Source: Chromohalobacter israelensis
Lineage (GTDB): Bacteria > Pseudomonadota > Gammaproteobacteria > Pseudomonadales > Halomonadaceae
Length of the DNA stretch: 64,000 nt
Assembly (NCBI GenBank): GCA_000761475.1
Contig: JQNW01000001.1
Coordinates: 973,690 to 1,037,689 of the forward strand
Direction of reading: 5' to 3'
The notes beneath the pieces are model-generated. The model was given only the letters and a program-made list of their open reading frames with translations, was not told where the DNA came from and did no database searches. The translations under genes and the position numbers were made by a program. Below, piece after piece: positions 9,068 through 17,388 of this stretch. Position 1 is the first letter of the stretch. Each line of letters starts with the position of its first letter.

Positions 9068-10117
9068 TTACGCTGCGGCCAACGCCTCGCGAGCGTCGTC
9101 GAGCAGGCGATCGAGCAAGGCCTGGGTGGTGTTCCAGGCGCACACGAAACGTGCACCGCCCGCACCGATGAACGTGTAGAACGTCCAGCCGCGCTCGCGC
9201 AGTGCCTCGAGCACCGTGACCGGCAGCGTCACGAAAACGCTGTTGGCCTGGGCGGGAAACATCAGCTCGGCGCCCGGCAGCGCGGCAAAGCCCTCCGCCA
9301 GATAACGTGCCATGGCATTGGCATGTTCGGCATTGCTCAACCAGGCGCCACTTTCCAGCAGCCCCAGCCAGGGCGCGGCGATGAAGCGCATCTTGGAGGC
9401 CAGCTGTCCCGCCTGCTTGCAGCGATAATCGAAATCTTCCGCCAGGGCGCGATTGAAGAAGACCACCGCCTCTCCCATCGGCAGGCCATTCTTGGTGCCC
9501 GAGAAGCACAGTGCGTCGACGCCGGCCTGCCAGGTCAATTCCGCCGGCGTCGCCTTCAGCGACGCGCAGGCATTGGCGAAGCGCGCGCCGTCCATGTGCA
9601 CGTGCAGCCCGTGTTTATCCGCCATGGCCCGAATCGCCATCAGTTCATCGCGCGTATACACGGTGCCGACCTCGGTGGCCTGGGTCAGCGAGATCGTGCG
9701 CGGCTTGGGGTAATGAATGTCGCTGCGCCGCATCACCAGCGACTCGATCCCTTCGGGCGTCAACTTGCCGTCGGCCCCGGCACAGGTGAGCAGCTTGGCA
9801 CCATTGGAGAAGAATTCCGGCCCGCCGCACTCATCTGTCTCGATATGCGCCAGCTCATGGCAGATGACGCTATGGTAGCTCTGCCCCATGGCCGCCAGCG
9901 TCAGGGAGTTGGCCGCCGTGCCGTTGAAGACGAAGAACACGTCGCAGTCGTAGTCGAAGAAATCGCGGAAACGATCGGCAGCCTTCTGCGTCCAGGCATC
10001 GTTGCCATAGGCGAGGTCGTCGCAGGCGTTGGCGCGCAACAGGTAGTCGAGCGCGGGAGGACAGATGCCCGAAGTGTTGTCGCTGGCCAGAAAGCGGGGC
10101 GTACAGTCGGGTTCCAT
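9068..10117 (-). CDS. ltaE: Low-specificity L-threonine aldolase
   Basis: 349-residue PLP-dependent aldolase (aspartate aminotransferase fold) that cleaves threonine and allo-threonine to glycine and acetaldehyde. Visible features: FNGTAANSLTL and HELAHIETDECGGPEFF in the PLP pocket, the cofactor-contacting HMDGARFANA, and the Schiff-base lysine K209 in CFSGTKNGLPMGEAVVFF. This form resembles the bacterial low-specificity group. It is monocistronic by position: a terminator-like hairpin follows, and fadH lies about 200 bp upstream on the same strand. AAGGATACC lies close before the ATG at 10117. The symbol follows functional naming. The closest paralogue could also be annotated simply as a beta-eliminating lyase. 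Confidence 0.9.
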   Translation of the reverse strand: MEPDCTPRFLASDNTSGICPPALDYLLRANACDDLAYGNDAWTQKAADRFRDFFDYDCDVFFVFNGTAANSLTLAAMGQSYHSVICHELAHIETDECGGPEFFSNGAKLLTCAGADGKLTPEGIESLVMRRSDIHYPKPRTISLTQATEVGTVYTRDELMAIRAMADKHGLHVHMDGARFANACASLKATPAELTWQAGVDALCFSGTKNGLPMGEAVVFFNRALAEDFDYRCKQAGQLASKMRFIAAPWLGLLESGAWLSNAEHANAMARYLAEGFAALPGAELMFPAQANSVFVTLPVTVLEALRERGWTFYTFIGAGGARFVCAWNTTQALLDRLLDDAREALAAA

Positions 10118-10321
10118 GCCTTGGTATCCTTATGGGTGGCGAAAAGAAAGACGCTTGCTGATACACCGGAAGACGCCGGGTGCCAACGCCTGCCGTTATC
10201 ATGCAAAAAATTGCGTCCCGATCCAGTCTACTCAACGCCGCCACAGACAGGAAGCCCGCCCCTCAGGCCCTCGTGAGCCATGCATGAAAATCGACGGATG
10301 CAGGCAGTTTGCATGCCAGGA

Positions 10322-12334
10322 CTACAGCCGCGCCGCCAGTCGCACTCCCTGATCGATGGCCCGCTTGGCATCCAGCTCCGCCGCTTCCTGTGCTCCGCCG
10401 ATGACATGAATCTCGCAACCTGCCGCCGCCAGCGGCGCCTCCAGCTCCGTCACCGATACCTGTCCGGCGCACACCACCACCGAGTCGACCTCGAGGCATG
10501 TCTCGACGCCCTCGCGCACGATATGCAGCCCGGCCGCGTCGAGGCCACGATACTCGCAGCCGCTCAACATGCGCACCCCCCGTTGCCGCAACGACACGCG
10601 GTGTACCCAACCGGTGGTGGTGCCCAGATCCTTGCCAGGCTTGCTGGCCTTGCGCTGGAGCAGCATGACGTCGCGTGCCACCGGCGGCGTGCGCGGGGTC
10701 ACGAGTCCGCCCCGCGCCGACAGCGACAGATCGACACCCCACTCGGCGCACCATGCCTCGCGATCGCAGGCGGGATGATCGCCATGGGTCAGCAGTTCCG
10801 CGACATCGAAGCCGATGCCACCGGCACCGATGATCGCCACGCGGGGACCGACCCGCTCGGGATGCAGGATCGCCGTGGGGTAATCCACCACCCGCGGATC
10901 GTGACTGGGCAGGAACGCCACGTCGCGGGGCCTGACCCCGGTGGCCAGCACCACGGCGTCGAAGGGCTCCAAGCGCGACGCATCGACCGGCGTGTTCAGG
11001 CACACCCGTACGTCCAGCGACGCCAGCATGGTGCGGTAATAACGCAGCGTCTCGGCAAACTCTTCCTTGCCGGGAATGCGCTGCGCATAGCGAAACTGGC
11101 CGCCGATCTCGGCCTCGCGCTCGAACAGCGTGACACGATGGCCGCGCTGCGCCGCCGACACGGCGGTCGCCAGTCCCGCCGGCCCGGCACCGACCACGGC
11201 GATATCGCGCGGCGACGCCACCGGCGCGAGAATCACCTCGGTCTCGTGACAGGCACGCGGGTTCACCAGACACGAGGTCAGCTTGCCCTGGAAGGTATGA
11301 TCCAGACAGGCCTGGTTGCAGGCGATGCAGGTGTTGATGAACGCCGCCTGCCCGTCGCGGGCCTTGCTGACCCATTCGGGATCGGCCAGAAAGGGGCGGG
11401 CCATCGACACCATGTCGGCATGCCCCTCGGCCAGCACGCGCTCGGCGACATCGGGCATGTTGATGCGGTTGGTCGCGATGAGCGGAACATCGAGTTCGTC
11501 GCGCAAGCGTCGCGTCACCTCCGTGAACGCCGCTCGCGGCACGCTGGTGACGATGGTCGGTACTCGCGCCTCGTGCCAGCCGATGCCGGTATTGATCAGG
11601 TTGGCGCCCGCCGCCTCGATCGCACGCCCCAGCATCACGACCTCGTCATGGCTGCTGCCTTCCTCGACCAGATCGATCATCGACAACCTGAAGATGATCA
11701 AGAAGTCATCGCCCAGCGCGCGGCGTATGCCACGCACGATCTCCACGGCGAACCGCATGCGGTTCGCGAACGCGCCGCCCCACTCGTCGTCGCGACGATT
11801 GGTGCGCAGACACAGGAACTGATTGATCAGGTAGCCTTCCGACCCCATGACCTCGACACCGTCGTACCCGGCCTCCCGTGCCCGACGAGCGCACTGCACG
11901 TAATCCTCGATCTGCCGAATCACCTCGTCACCCCTCAACGCACGCGGCGTGAACGGGTTGATCGGTGCCTTGAGAGGGGATGGCGCCACCAGCGAGCGCG
12001 AGTAGGCATAACGCCCGGCATGCAGGATCTGGAGACAGATGTGCCCCCCTTCGGCGTGGACCGCCCGGGTCACCTCGCGGTGCGCCTCGACCTCCCGCGG
12101 CTCGGTCAGCTTGGCGGCGCCCTCGAAGACGGCGCCTTCGCGATTCGGGGCGATGCCACCGGTCACGATCAAGGCCACGCCCGCACGCGCCCGTTCGGCA
12201 TAAAACGCCGCCAGGCGAACGAATCCATCGGGCGCCTCTTCCAGGTTGGTATGCATCGAGCCCATCAGGATACGGTTGCTCAGCGTCACGGGCCCGACCG
12301 TCAACGGGCGAAAGAGATGCGGATACTGGGTCAC
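10322..12334 (-). CDS. fadH: NADPH-dependent 2,4-dienoyl-CoA reductase
   Basis: 670 residues, against 672 in E. coli FadH. The enzyme reduces 2,4-dienoyl-CoA during beta-oxidation of unsaturated fatty acids. Domain order: an N-terminal Old Yellow Enzyme-like FMN barrel (about 1-330, with NRILMGSMHTNLEE and the EGYLINQFL loop), a 4Fe-4S site with C336, C339, C343 and C355, then FAD- and NADPH-binding Rossmann domains (DIAVVGAGPAGLATA, RVAIIGAGGIGFDVAE). The start is inferred as GTG at 12334: GAGGA lies six bases upstream, and the resulting VTQYPHLFRPL aligns with the family N-terminus. An 18-bp inverted repeat sits about 43 bp upstream. The neighbouring hydrolase is divergent. Confidence 0.93.
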   Translation of the reverse strand: MTQYPHLFRPLTVGPVTLSNRILMGSMHTNLEEAPDGFVRLAAFYAERARAGVALIVTGGIAPNREGAVFEGAAKLTEPREVEAHREVTRAVHAEGGHICLQILHAGRYAYSRSLVAPSPLKAPINPFTPRALRGDEVIRQIEDYVQCARRAREAGYDGVEVMGSEGYLINQFLCLRTNRRDDEWGGAFANRMRFAVEIVRGIRRALGDDFLIIFRLSMIDLVEEGSSHDEVVMLGRAIEAAGANLINTGIGWHEARVPTIVTSVPRAAFTEVTRRLRDELDVPLIATNRINMPDVAERVLAEGHADMVSMARPFLADPEWVSKARDGQAAFINTCIACNQACLDHTFQGKLTSCLVNPRACHETEVILAPVASPRDIAVVGAGPAGLATAVSAAQRGHRVTLFEREAEIGGQFRYAQRIPGKEEFAETLRYYRTMLASLDVRVCLNTPVDASRLEPFDAVVLATGVRPRDVAFLPSHDPRVVDYPTAILHPERVGPRVAIIGAGGIGFDVAELLTHGDHPACDREAWCAEWGVDLSLSARGGLVTPRTPPVARDVMLLQRKASKPGKDLGTTTGWVHRVSLRQRGVRMLSGCEYRGLDAAGLHIVREGVETCLEVDSVVVCAGQVSVTELEAPLAAAGCEIHVIGGAQEAAELDAKRAIDQGVRLAARL

Positions 12335-12376
12335 GGCGCGTCCTCGCTTGCACTCGGTGTCGAACCACCATACATT

Positions 12377-12394
12377 TTCAAACAACTGTATGAA
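12377..12394. promoter_or_regulatory. Candidate operator between fadH and the divergent hydrolase
   Basis: An inverted repeat TTCAAACA-AC-TGTATGAA, with 7 of 8 arm positions complementary, lies 43 bp before the fadH start and 118 bp before the hydrolase start. The size and symmetry suit a TetR-type fatty-acid regulator. The regulator is not in the window, and the assignment is an inference. Confidence 0.4.
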
Positions 12395-12511
12395 CAGTGT
12401 CATGAAGGCGTCCCGGGTGGCAATCCCGACCAAGGGCGCAGACCGCGCTCCGTCTCGCGTCAATCGCTTCACGGCTGCGTCGCTCACCCTCACCCGATGT
12501 ACGAGGCCTAC

Positions 12512-13501
12512 ATGGATTATCAGGTTTCCCGACACCGAATCGCCATCGCCAGCGGCGGCGAACTGCACCTCACCCGTTTTCGGCCGACGCATCCACGCGG
12601 CCTCCCCGTGCTGTGCTGGCATGGTGCCATCGAGTCGGGACGCATCTTCCACAGTCGCAGCGGCAAAGGGTTGGCGCCGTGGCTGGCGCAGCAAGGGCGC
12701 GACGTCATGGTGATCGACCAGCGCGGACGTGGCAGCGCCCTGCCACGTCCGGCGCGCGGGGTCTCCTTCTCGCAGCGAGACGTCATCGTCGAGGAGATCA
12801 CCGCAGCGCTCGCCAGGTGCTGTCAGCTCGGCGGCGTGACGCGCTGCCATGTCATGGCGCATTCCTGGGGCGGTGTACTGATCGCCGCCCACCTGGCACG
12901 CGTGCCCGGCAGCCGCGATCGCATCGCCAGCCAGGTCTACTTCGGCACCAAGCGCCGGGTACGAGTCCAGAATCCCAGCAAATGGCTCTACATCGACGTG
13001 ATCTGGAAAGGACTGGCACCCGCCGTGCGTCGCCTGTGCGGCTACCTGCCGGCGCGCCGGCTGCGCTGGGGCAGCGACGATGAATATGCCGCCAGTCATG
13101 CACACAGCGTTGCCTGGGTGCGCGATACGGCGTGGCGAGATCCCGAGGACGGTTTCGACTATGCCGAGGCCCTGGCACAAACGGGATTGCCACCGACACT
13201 GCACCTGGCCGGCAGCCGTGACCGGGCGCTGGGACATCCCCGCGATGTCGCCCGCTTCATCGACGAATGCGGGCCACACCGGCACGCCCTGAGCCTGCTG
13301 GGACGCACCAGCGGCCTGACACGCGATTATGGCCATCTGGACATGCTGACCCACCCCCACGCCGCCACCGAGGTCTACCCACAGGCACTTGCCTGGTGCC
13401 AGGCACACGACGACACGGCACCCGACAGGGAGTCGCCAGCGAGGTCTCGATCAGAAACAGGGAAAAGGCAGGGCCCAAACGACAAAACCCCAAGTCGATG
13501 A
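12512..13501 (+). CDS. Alpha/beta hydrolase
   Basis: 329-residue alpha/beta-hydrolase-fold protein, cytoplasmic (no signal peptide). Visible features: the strand-3 HGAIESG oxyanion loop, VIDQRGRGSA, the nucleophile elbow A116-H-S118-W-G-G, and a C-terminal DYGHLDML carrying the likely catalytic histidine. Some family members are lipases or esterases. The substrate is not deducible. The start at 12512 has GAGG six bases upstream. An alternative ATG at 12497 would add five residues. It is divergent from fadH, which suggests but does not prove a lipid-related role. The stop codon lies inside the terminator of the opposing tRNA operon, and the last 30 or so residues are low-complexity and probably disordered. 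Confidence 0.85.
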   Translation: MDYQVSRHRIAIASGGELHLTRFRPTHPRGLPVLCWHGAIESGRIFHSRSGKGLAPWLAQQGRDVMVIDQRGRGSALPRPARGVSFSQRDVIVEEITAALARCCQLGGVTRCHVMAHSWGGVLIAAHLARVPGSRDRIASQVYFGTKRRVRVQNPSKWLYIDVIWKGLAPAVRRLCGYLPARRLRWGSDDEYAASHAHSVAWVRDTAWRDPEDGFDYAEALAQTGLPPTLHLAGSRDRALGHPRDVARFIDECGPHRHALSLLGRTSGLTRDYGHLDMLTHPHAATEVYPQALAWCQAHDDTAPDRESPARSRSETGKRQGPNDKTPSR

Positions 13502-13510
13502 CTCGGGGTT
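13484..13510 (-). terminator. Terminator of the tRNA-Val/Asp operon
   Basis: On the minus strand, stem AACCCCGAGTC (13510-13500) pairs with GACTTGGGGTT (13496-13486) through a 3-base loop, with one G-U pair, and is followed by TTTT (13487-13484). It lies 16 bp past the last tRNA-Asp. The stem overlaps the stop codon of the converging hydrolase gene. Confidence 0.8.
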
Positions 13511-13525
13511 GGCCGATGGCGATCG

Positions 13526-13602
13526 TGGCGGACCGGACGGGACTCGAACCCGCGACCTCCGGCGTGACAGGCCGGCATTCTAACCGACTGAACTACCGGT
13601 CC
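13526..13602 (-). tRNA. tRNA-Asp(GTC), copy 3 of operon
   Basis: 77-nt tRNA with encoded CCA. Acceptor GGACCGG pairs with CCGGTCC. The anticodon loop CTGTCAC gives GTC. It is last in the transcribed order Val(TAC)-Asp-Asp-Val(CAC)-Asp. It differs from the other two Asp genes by one base in the D-loop region: on the plus strand it reads ACCGACTG where they read ACCAACTG. Confidence 0.97.
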
Positions 13603-13624
13603 GTGATATTCCAATGTCTTGGAA

Positions 13625-13701
13625 TGGTGGGTGGTACAGGACTCGAACCTGTGACCCCCAGCATGTGAGGCTGGTGCTCTAACCAGCTGAGCTAACCACC
13701 C
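13625..13701 (-). tRNA. tRNA-Val(CAC)
   Basis: 77-nt tRNA with encoded CCA. Acceptor GGGTGGT pairs with ACCACCC. The anticodon stem CCAGC/GCTGG encloses loop CTCACAT, giving anticodon CAC for codon GUG. E. coli has no CAC valine tRNA, so this is an expanded decoding set, in keeping with a GC-rich genome. Confidence 0.95.
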
Positions 13702-13757
13702 GGATCGCATACTGCTTGCTCTTGCGGTGCACCGCACGGGGCGATGACGGGAAATCG

Positions 13758-13834
13758 TGGCGGACCGGACGGGACTCGAACCCGCGACCTCCGGCGTGAC
13801 AGGCCGGCATTCTAACCAACTGAACTACCGGTCC
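13758..13834 (-). tRNA. tRNA-Asp(GTC), copy 2 of operon
   Basis: 77-nt tRNA-Asp with anticodon GTC and encoded CCA, identical to the copy at 13883-13959. The spacers around it are unrelated in sequence, so the duplication covers the tRNA body only. Confidence 0.97.
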
Positions 13835-13882
13835 ACTGATGACAACGCTGACTGCGCGATGTCCGATTTCCTGATGAAGAAC

Positions 13883-13959
13883 TGGCGGACCGGACGGGAC
13901 TCGAACCCGCGACCTCCGGCGTGACAGGCCGGCATTCTAACCAACTGAACTACCGGTCC
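13883..13959 (-). tRNA. tRNA-Asp(GTC), copy 1 of operon
   Basis: 77-nt tRNA-Asp with anticodon GTC and encoded CCA. Second gene of the operon after tRNA-Val(TAC). Confidence 0.97.
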
Positions 13960-14009
13960 GCTGCATTCTTCTGCGCGTCTCCCCATCGTCCGAAACGAAT
14001 TTCGCGAGA

Positions 14010-14085
14010 TGGTGGGTGGTACTGGGCTCGAACCAGTGACCCCCAGCTTGTAAGGCTGGTGCTCTTCCAACTGAGCTAACCACCC
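14010..14085 (-). tRNA. tRNA-Val(TAC)
   Basis: 76-nt tRNA with encoded CCA. Acceptor GGGTGGT pairs with ACCACCC. The anticodon loop CTTACAA gives TAC. It is the first gene of the five-tRNA operon, 18 bases after the -10 box. The acceptor stem is the same as in tRNA-Val(CAC). Confidence 0.97.
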
Positions 14086-14103
14086 GTGGACACGTGGCGC
14101 TGC

Positions 14104-14131
14104 ATTCTACAGAGCGACGGTGGAAAGTCAA
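14104..14131 (-). promoter_or_regulatory. Promoter of the tRNA-Val/Asp operon
   Basis: On the minus strand, -35 TTGACT (14131-14126) and -10 TAGAAT (14109-14104) are separated by 16 bases. The -10 box ends 18 bases before the tRNA-Val(TAC) 5' end. It is a near-consensus sigma70 promoter. Confidence 0.75.
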
Positions 14132-14150
14132 CCGATTTTGTTCATCGGAT

Positions 14151-14888
14151 TCATTCACTTGGCGTCATGGCAGCCGCCAGCGTTTCCGCCGCCTCCTCGA
14201 TCAACGACGCCTGGTCGCGTCCGGTGCGTCGGCGTGGCTTCCAATCGTGGTCGCCATCCTCGAGAAAGTGCACTCGTGCCGTCTCGGGCAAGGCATATTC
14301 ACGCACCTCGCTGTCACGCCCGAACGGGTCTCGCGTGCCTTGCAACACCTGGACGGGACAGGACAATTGCGGCCAGTGCGACAGCCGGGTGCGCTCGGGC
14401 TTGCCGGGCGGGTGAAAGGGATAGCCGCACAAGGCGAGCCCCGGCGCGCCCTCACGCGCCGCCAGCAGACTCGCCACCCGACCACCCATCGACTTGCCCC
14501 CTAGCCACAGCGGCACATCGGCAGGCCTGGCCAGCGTTTCCACGGCGGCACGCCACGCCGCCAGCTCATCGACCAGGTTGTCGATCCGCGGTGGAGGTCG
14601 CCTTCGCCCCTCGCGCCACATGCACTGCATGTACGCGAAGTCGATGGCCCAGACCTGCACGCCCTGTCGTGCCAGCGCCTCGCGCAGATGCTGCATGAAA
14701 GGCGATGTCTGCCCGGCGCCGGCGCCATGGGTCAGCAAGAGCCGACCGGCACGAGGCTCTCCCCTCACCTCGAGCGGCCCCAGCGTTTCCAGATGATAAT
14801 GGCATGCCCCGGCAACGGCCGGCACCCCGTCGGCGCTCAAGGCCTCGAGCGTACGTGGCGCCTGGGCATAGGCAATCTCGAAACTCAT
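14151..14888 (-). CDS. Tex30/KANL3-like alpha/beta hydrolase
   Basis: 245-residue cytoplasmic alpha/beta-hydrolase-fold protein of the dienelactone-hydrolase-like group related to testis-expressed protein 30/KANSL3. Visible features: LLLTHGAGAGQTSPFM, a tyrosine/methionine-rich loop after AIDFAYMQ, the nucleophile motif GG-K132-S133-MGGR, GTRDPFG (acid), and the late histidine in DGDHDWKPRRRTG. The bacterial function is unknown. It is commonly annotated as an alpha/beta family hydrolase. ATG at 14888 was chosen over an in-frame TTG two codons upstream. Neither has a strong ribosome binding site. It shares an upstream region with fnr, which is divergent, and is followed at 14109 by the tRNA operon promoter. 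Confidence 0.8.
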   Translation of the reverse strand: MSFEIAYAQAPRTLEALSADGVPAVAGACHYHLETLGPLEVRGEPRAGRLLLTHGAGAGQTSPFMQHLREALARQGVQVWAIDFAYMQCMWREGRRRPPPRIDNLVDELAAWRAAVETLARPADVPLWLGGKSMGGRVASLLAAREGAPGLALCGYPFHPPGKPERTRLSHWPQLSCPVQVLQGTRDPFGRDSEVREYALPETARVHFLEDGDHDWKPRRRTGRDQASLIEEAAETLAAAMTPSE

Positions 14889-14933
14889 ATGCAAGGTATC
14901 TTATTTCATGATCGAATGGGTCGCGATGCAGCT

Positions 14934-14947
14934 TTGACGGGACTCAA
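14934..14947. promoter_or_regulatory. Candidate Fnr box
   Basis: TTGAC-GGGA-CTCAA matches the Fnr/Anr consensus TTGAT-N4-ATCAA at 8 of 10 conserved positions. It lies 40 bp before the fnr start and 46 bp before the divergent hydrolase start. Autoregulation by Fnr is known in related bacteria. Its action here is inferred. Confidence 0.5.
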
Positions 14948-14987
14948 GGGCTACCCTAAGGTAGTGCGCGTCCCAGGAGAAAACGCC

Positions 14988-15749
14988 ATGACCGTCCCGA
15001 CCGCCGACAGCGACATAAAGGCTTCGCCAATGCACGCGCACTGCCAGACATGCCGGCTCAATTCCTTGTGCCTGCCGCTGGCATTGAGGCTCGACGACCT
15101 CGAGGATTTCGATGCCATCATCCGGCGGCGCGCACCTCTCAAACGTGGCGAGACCCTGCTCGACCCCCGGACACCCTTTCATCATGTGTTCGCGGTACGT
15201 TGCGGCAGCCTCAAGCAGCAGGTGGTGCATGCCGAGGGAGAAGAACGCGTCACGCACTTCTACTTGCCCGGCGAGCTGGTGGGACTGGAGGGCGTTGCCG
15301 GCGACGGCCATCCCGGCACCATCACGGCGCTGGAGACCACCGCGCTGTGCGAGATCCCTTTCGACCGGCTGGACGTGCTCTCCGCCCAGCTGCCCGCCTT
15401 GCGTCGGGAGCTCTATCGCTGCATGAGCCGCGACATTCGCGACGACCGCTACCTGCACTGCCGGCTCGCCGGGCATACCGCCGAAGCCCGGCTGGCCGGC
15501 TTCATGCTCGACCTGGGATATCGCTTCCAGCGTTGCGGCCTGTCGGCCACGCGTTTTCGCCTGCCCATGTCACGCATCGACATCGGCAGCCATCTGGGGC
15601 TGGCGGTGGAAACCATCAGCCGCTTGATCAGCCGTTTTCAACAGGCCGAACTGCTGCACGTGGCACGGCGCGAGGTCACCCTGCTCGCCCCCGAACGTCT
15701 CGCAGGCATCGCCCGGGGCGCCCCCATCGGCGAACGCGCCGACGCTTGA
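14988..15749 (+). CDS. fnr: Fnr/Anr-type oxygen-sensing transcription regulator
   Basis: 253-residue CRP/FNR regulator that switches gene expression at low oxygen through a 4Fe-4S cluster. The N-terminal cysteines C19, C22 and C28 plus central C121 match the E. coli ligands (C20, C23, C29, C122) one for one, so oxygen sensing should be intact. A cNMP-like beta-barrel domain runs to about residue 150, with YLPGELVGLEG. The C-terminal winged helix carries the recognition helix VETISRLISRFQ, which contains the Fnr-type E-x-x-S-R. AGGAGA lies seven bases before the ATG at 14988. An Fnr-box-like palindrome is just upstream. ttcA follows four bases after the stop on the opposite strand. Confidence 0.94.
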   Translation: MTVPTADSDIKASPMHAHCQTCRLNSLCLPLALRLDDLEDFDAIIRRRAPLKRGETLLDPRTPFHHVFAVRCGSLKQQVVHAEGEERVTHFYLPGELVGLEGVAGDGHPGTITALETTALCEIPFDRLDVLSAQLPALRRELYRCMSRDIRDDRYLHCRLAGHTAEARLAGFMLDLGYRFQRCGLSATRFRLPMSRIDIGSHLGLAVETISRLISRFQQAELLHVARREVTLLAPERLAGIARGAPIGERADA

Positions 15750-15752
15750 GGT

Positions 15753-16607
15753 TCAGGCTTCGCGCGCCAGCACGTCGAAGGTCTCGATGCGCCGTGCCAG
15801 GAAATCGCGCTGCTTGTCTTCGAGCCCCTCGAAGTCGAACATGGCGCGGTCGGCCAGCTGGGACGGCGCCACGTTGGTGATCGCCTTGAACATGGTCTCC
15901 AGCCGTCCGGGGTGCTTTTCTTCCCACTCCGTCAGCATTTCCTTGACCACCTGACGCTGGAGGTTGGGCTGCGAACCACACAGGTTGCAGGGGATGATCG
16001 GAAATTCGCGCCACTCGGCGTATTCGGCGATATCGGCTTCGCGGCAGTAGGCCAGGGGCCGAATGACGATGTGCTTGCCATCGTCGGAAAGCAGCTTGGG
16101 CGGCATCGACTTGAGACTGCCGCCGAAGAACATGTTGAGAAACAGGGTTTCCAGCATGTCTTCACGGTGGTGCCCCAGCGCGACCTTGTTGGCGCCGATC
16201 TCTTCGGCGAAGCCGTACAGCGTGCCGCGCCTCAGCCGCGAGCAGAGCGCACAGGTCGTCTTGCCCTCGGGGGTTTTCTCCTTGACCACCGAATACGTAT
16301 CGCGCTCGACGATATGATATGGCACGCCCACGCGCTCCAGGTATTCGGGCAGTACGTGTTCGGGGAACCCCGGCTGTTTCTGGTCCAGATTGACGGCCAC
16401 CAGCTCGAACGCAACCGGCGCGTTGCGCTGCAGGTTCATGAGGATGTCCAGCATGGTGTAGCTGTCCTTGCCCCCGGAGAGGCACACCATGACCTTGTCG
16501 CCGTCACGGATCATGCCGTAATCGACGATGGCGTTTCCCACCTGACGCCGCAGGCGCTTTTGCAACTTGTTGAAAGCAAGTTTGTCTTTGCCGGTGAGTT
16601 CGTGCAT
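15753..16607 (-). CDS. ttcA: tRNA 2-thiocytidine(32) synthetase
   Basis: 284-residue PP-loop ATPase that thiolates C32 of certain tRNAs. Visible features: the PP-loop S44-GGKDS, the CxxC pair C119/C122 that binds an iron-sulfur cluster with C210 (in PCNLCGS), and [16 protein letters not shown]. The length matches the family. The start is ATG at 16607. TtcA and Fnr being neighbours is common in proteobacteria. Here they converge tail to tail with only three bases between stops, so each transcript probably reads into the other. Confidence 0.95.
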   Translation of the reverse strand: MHELTGKDKLAFNKLQKRLRRQVGNAIVDYGMIRDGDKVMVCLSGGKDSYTMLDILMNLQRNAPVAFELVAVNLDQKQPGFPEHVLPEYLERVGVPYHIVERDTYSVVKEKTPEGKTTCALCSRLRRGTLYGFAEEIGANKVALGHHREDMLETLFLNMFFGGSLKSMPPKLLSDDGKHIVIRPLAYCREADIAEYAEWREFPIIPCNLCGSQPNLQRQVVKEMLTEWEEKHPGRLETMFKAITNVAPSQLADRAMFDFEGLEDKQRDFLARRIETFDVLAREA

Positions 16608-16701
16608 GAAGGTTGCGCTTTAGAGTGCCGTGGTGAATGAAGCCGCCTATGCTACCACCGCATGCCGGTACGGCGAAGCGACCGCCCACGCATCGCGCGA
16701 C

Positions 16702-17319
16702 TCAGGCGCTCGCTGCCTGGCCCCGACACAGGCGCAGGTACATCAACGCCGTCGTCACCGCATCGCCCAGTGCCGTGTGCCGACCCATCACCGGCACCCC
16801 CAAGGCCTCGCTCATCGCCTCGAAGCGTAGATCCGGCTCGACATCCGGCTGCGCGCGGCGCCGCTCACGCGCATATAACCGGCACACGTCGATCGTACGA
16901 TTGGGGAGGTCGAAACCGGTACGTGGACGCAAGTGTCGATTGATCACCGCCACATCATAGTCGATGCACCAGCCGACCAGGGGACGGTTGCCGATGAAGT
17001 CGAGCAGGGTATTGAGGGCGTCGCCCAAGGCCTCACCCCCCAGCAGGTCGACACCGCGCAGCCCGTGGATACGAATGGAATCGCTCGAGAGGCTATCCGG
17101 ACGCTGCAGGCGCAGGTCCAGCGACTCGCTGGTCAGCACGCGCCCATCGCGAACCTTGACCGCGGCGATCGCCACCAGATCCGCCTGGCGCGGATCCAGG
17201 TCGGTCGTCTCGCAATCCAGGGCAATGACCTCGCTGCCGGCGTAAGGCTCGAAGCGCCAGGCATGATGCCCGCCCGACTGACGCCGCCGGTCCCCGGCAC
17301 GACGCAATGCTTTGATCAT
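16702..17319 (-). CDS. DnaQ-like 3'-5' exonuclease (DEDDh)
   Basis: 205-residue exonuclease of the DNA polymerase III epsilon superfamily, without the polymerase-binding tail of a true DnaQ. DEDDh motifs: ALDCETTDLD (Exo I), VGWCIDYDVAVIN (Exo II) and H-T-A-L-G-D-A (Exo III). The start at 17319 is preceded by GGGAGG. A start six codons upstream (17337) is less well supported. It is encoded just downstream of the CBS/nucleotidyltransferase gene (69 bp gap), a pairing often seen beside acetate permease genes in gammaproteobacteria. Its cellular substrate is unknown. Confidence 0.87.
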   Translation of the reverse strand: MIKALRRAGDRRRQSGGHHAWRFEPYAGSEVIALDCETTDLDPRQADLVAIAAVKVRDGRVLTSESLDLRLQRPDSLSSDSIRIHGLRGVDLLGGEALGDALNTLLDFIGNRPLVGWCIDYDVAVINRHLRPRTGFDLPNRTIDVCRLYARERRRAQPDVEPDLRFEAMSEALGVPVMGRHTALGDAVTTALMYLRLCRGQAASA

Positions 17320-17388
17320 CACAACCTCCCGTGTCATGGCTCCGGGGCGATACCCGACCGCGGCGCGGCATCCGGCATCGCGGGCCTG

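Noticed and set aside
6919..9171. A 750-codon open frame opposite prkA
   Set aside because: Shadow of prkA. The real gene is on the minus strand, 640 codons long.
12385..12398. LexA-box-like ACTGT-ATGA-ACAGT
   Set aside because: LexA sites need CTG-N10-CAG spacing. Here the centre is only four bases, and the site overlaps a better 18-bp inverted repeat.
10280..12511. Long plus-strand open frame continuing upstream of the hydrolase
   Set aside because: The extension is antisense to fadH. The hydrolase domain starts at 12512 with its own ribosome binding site.
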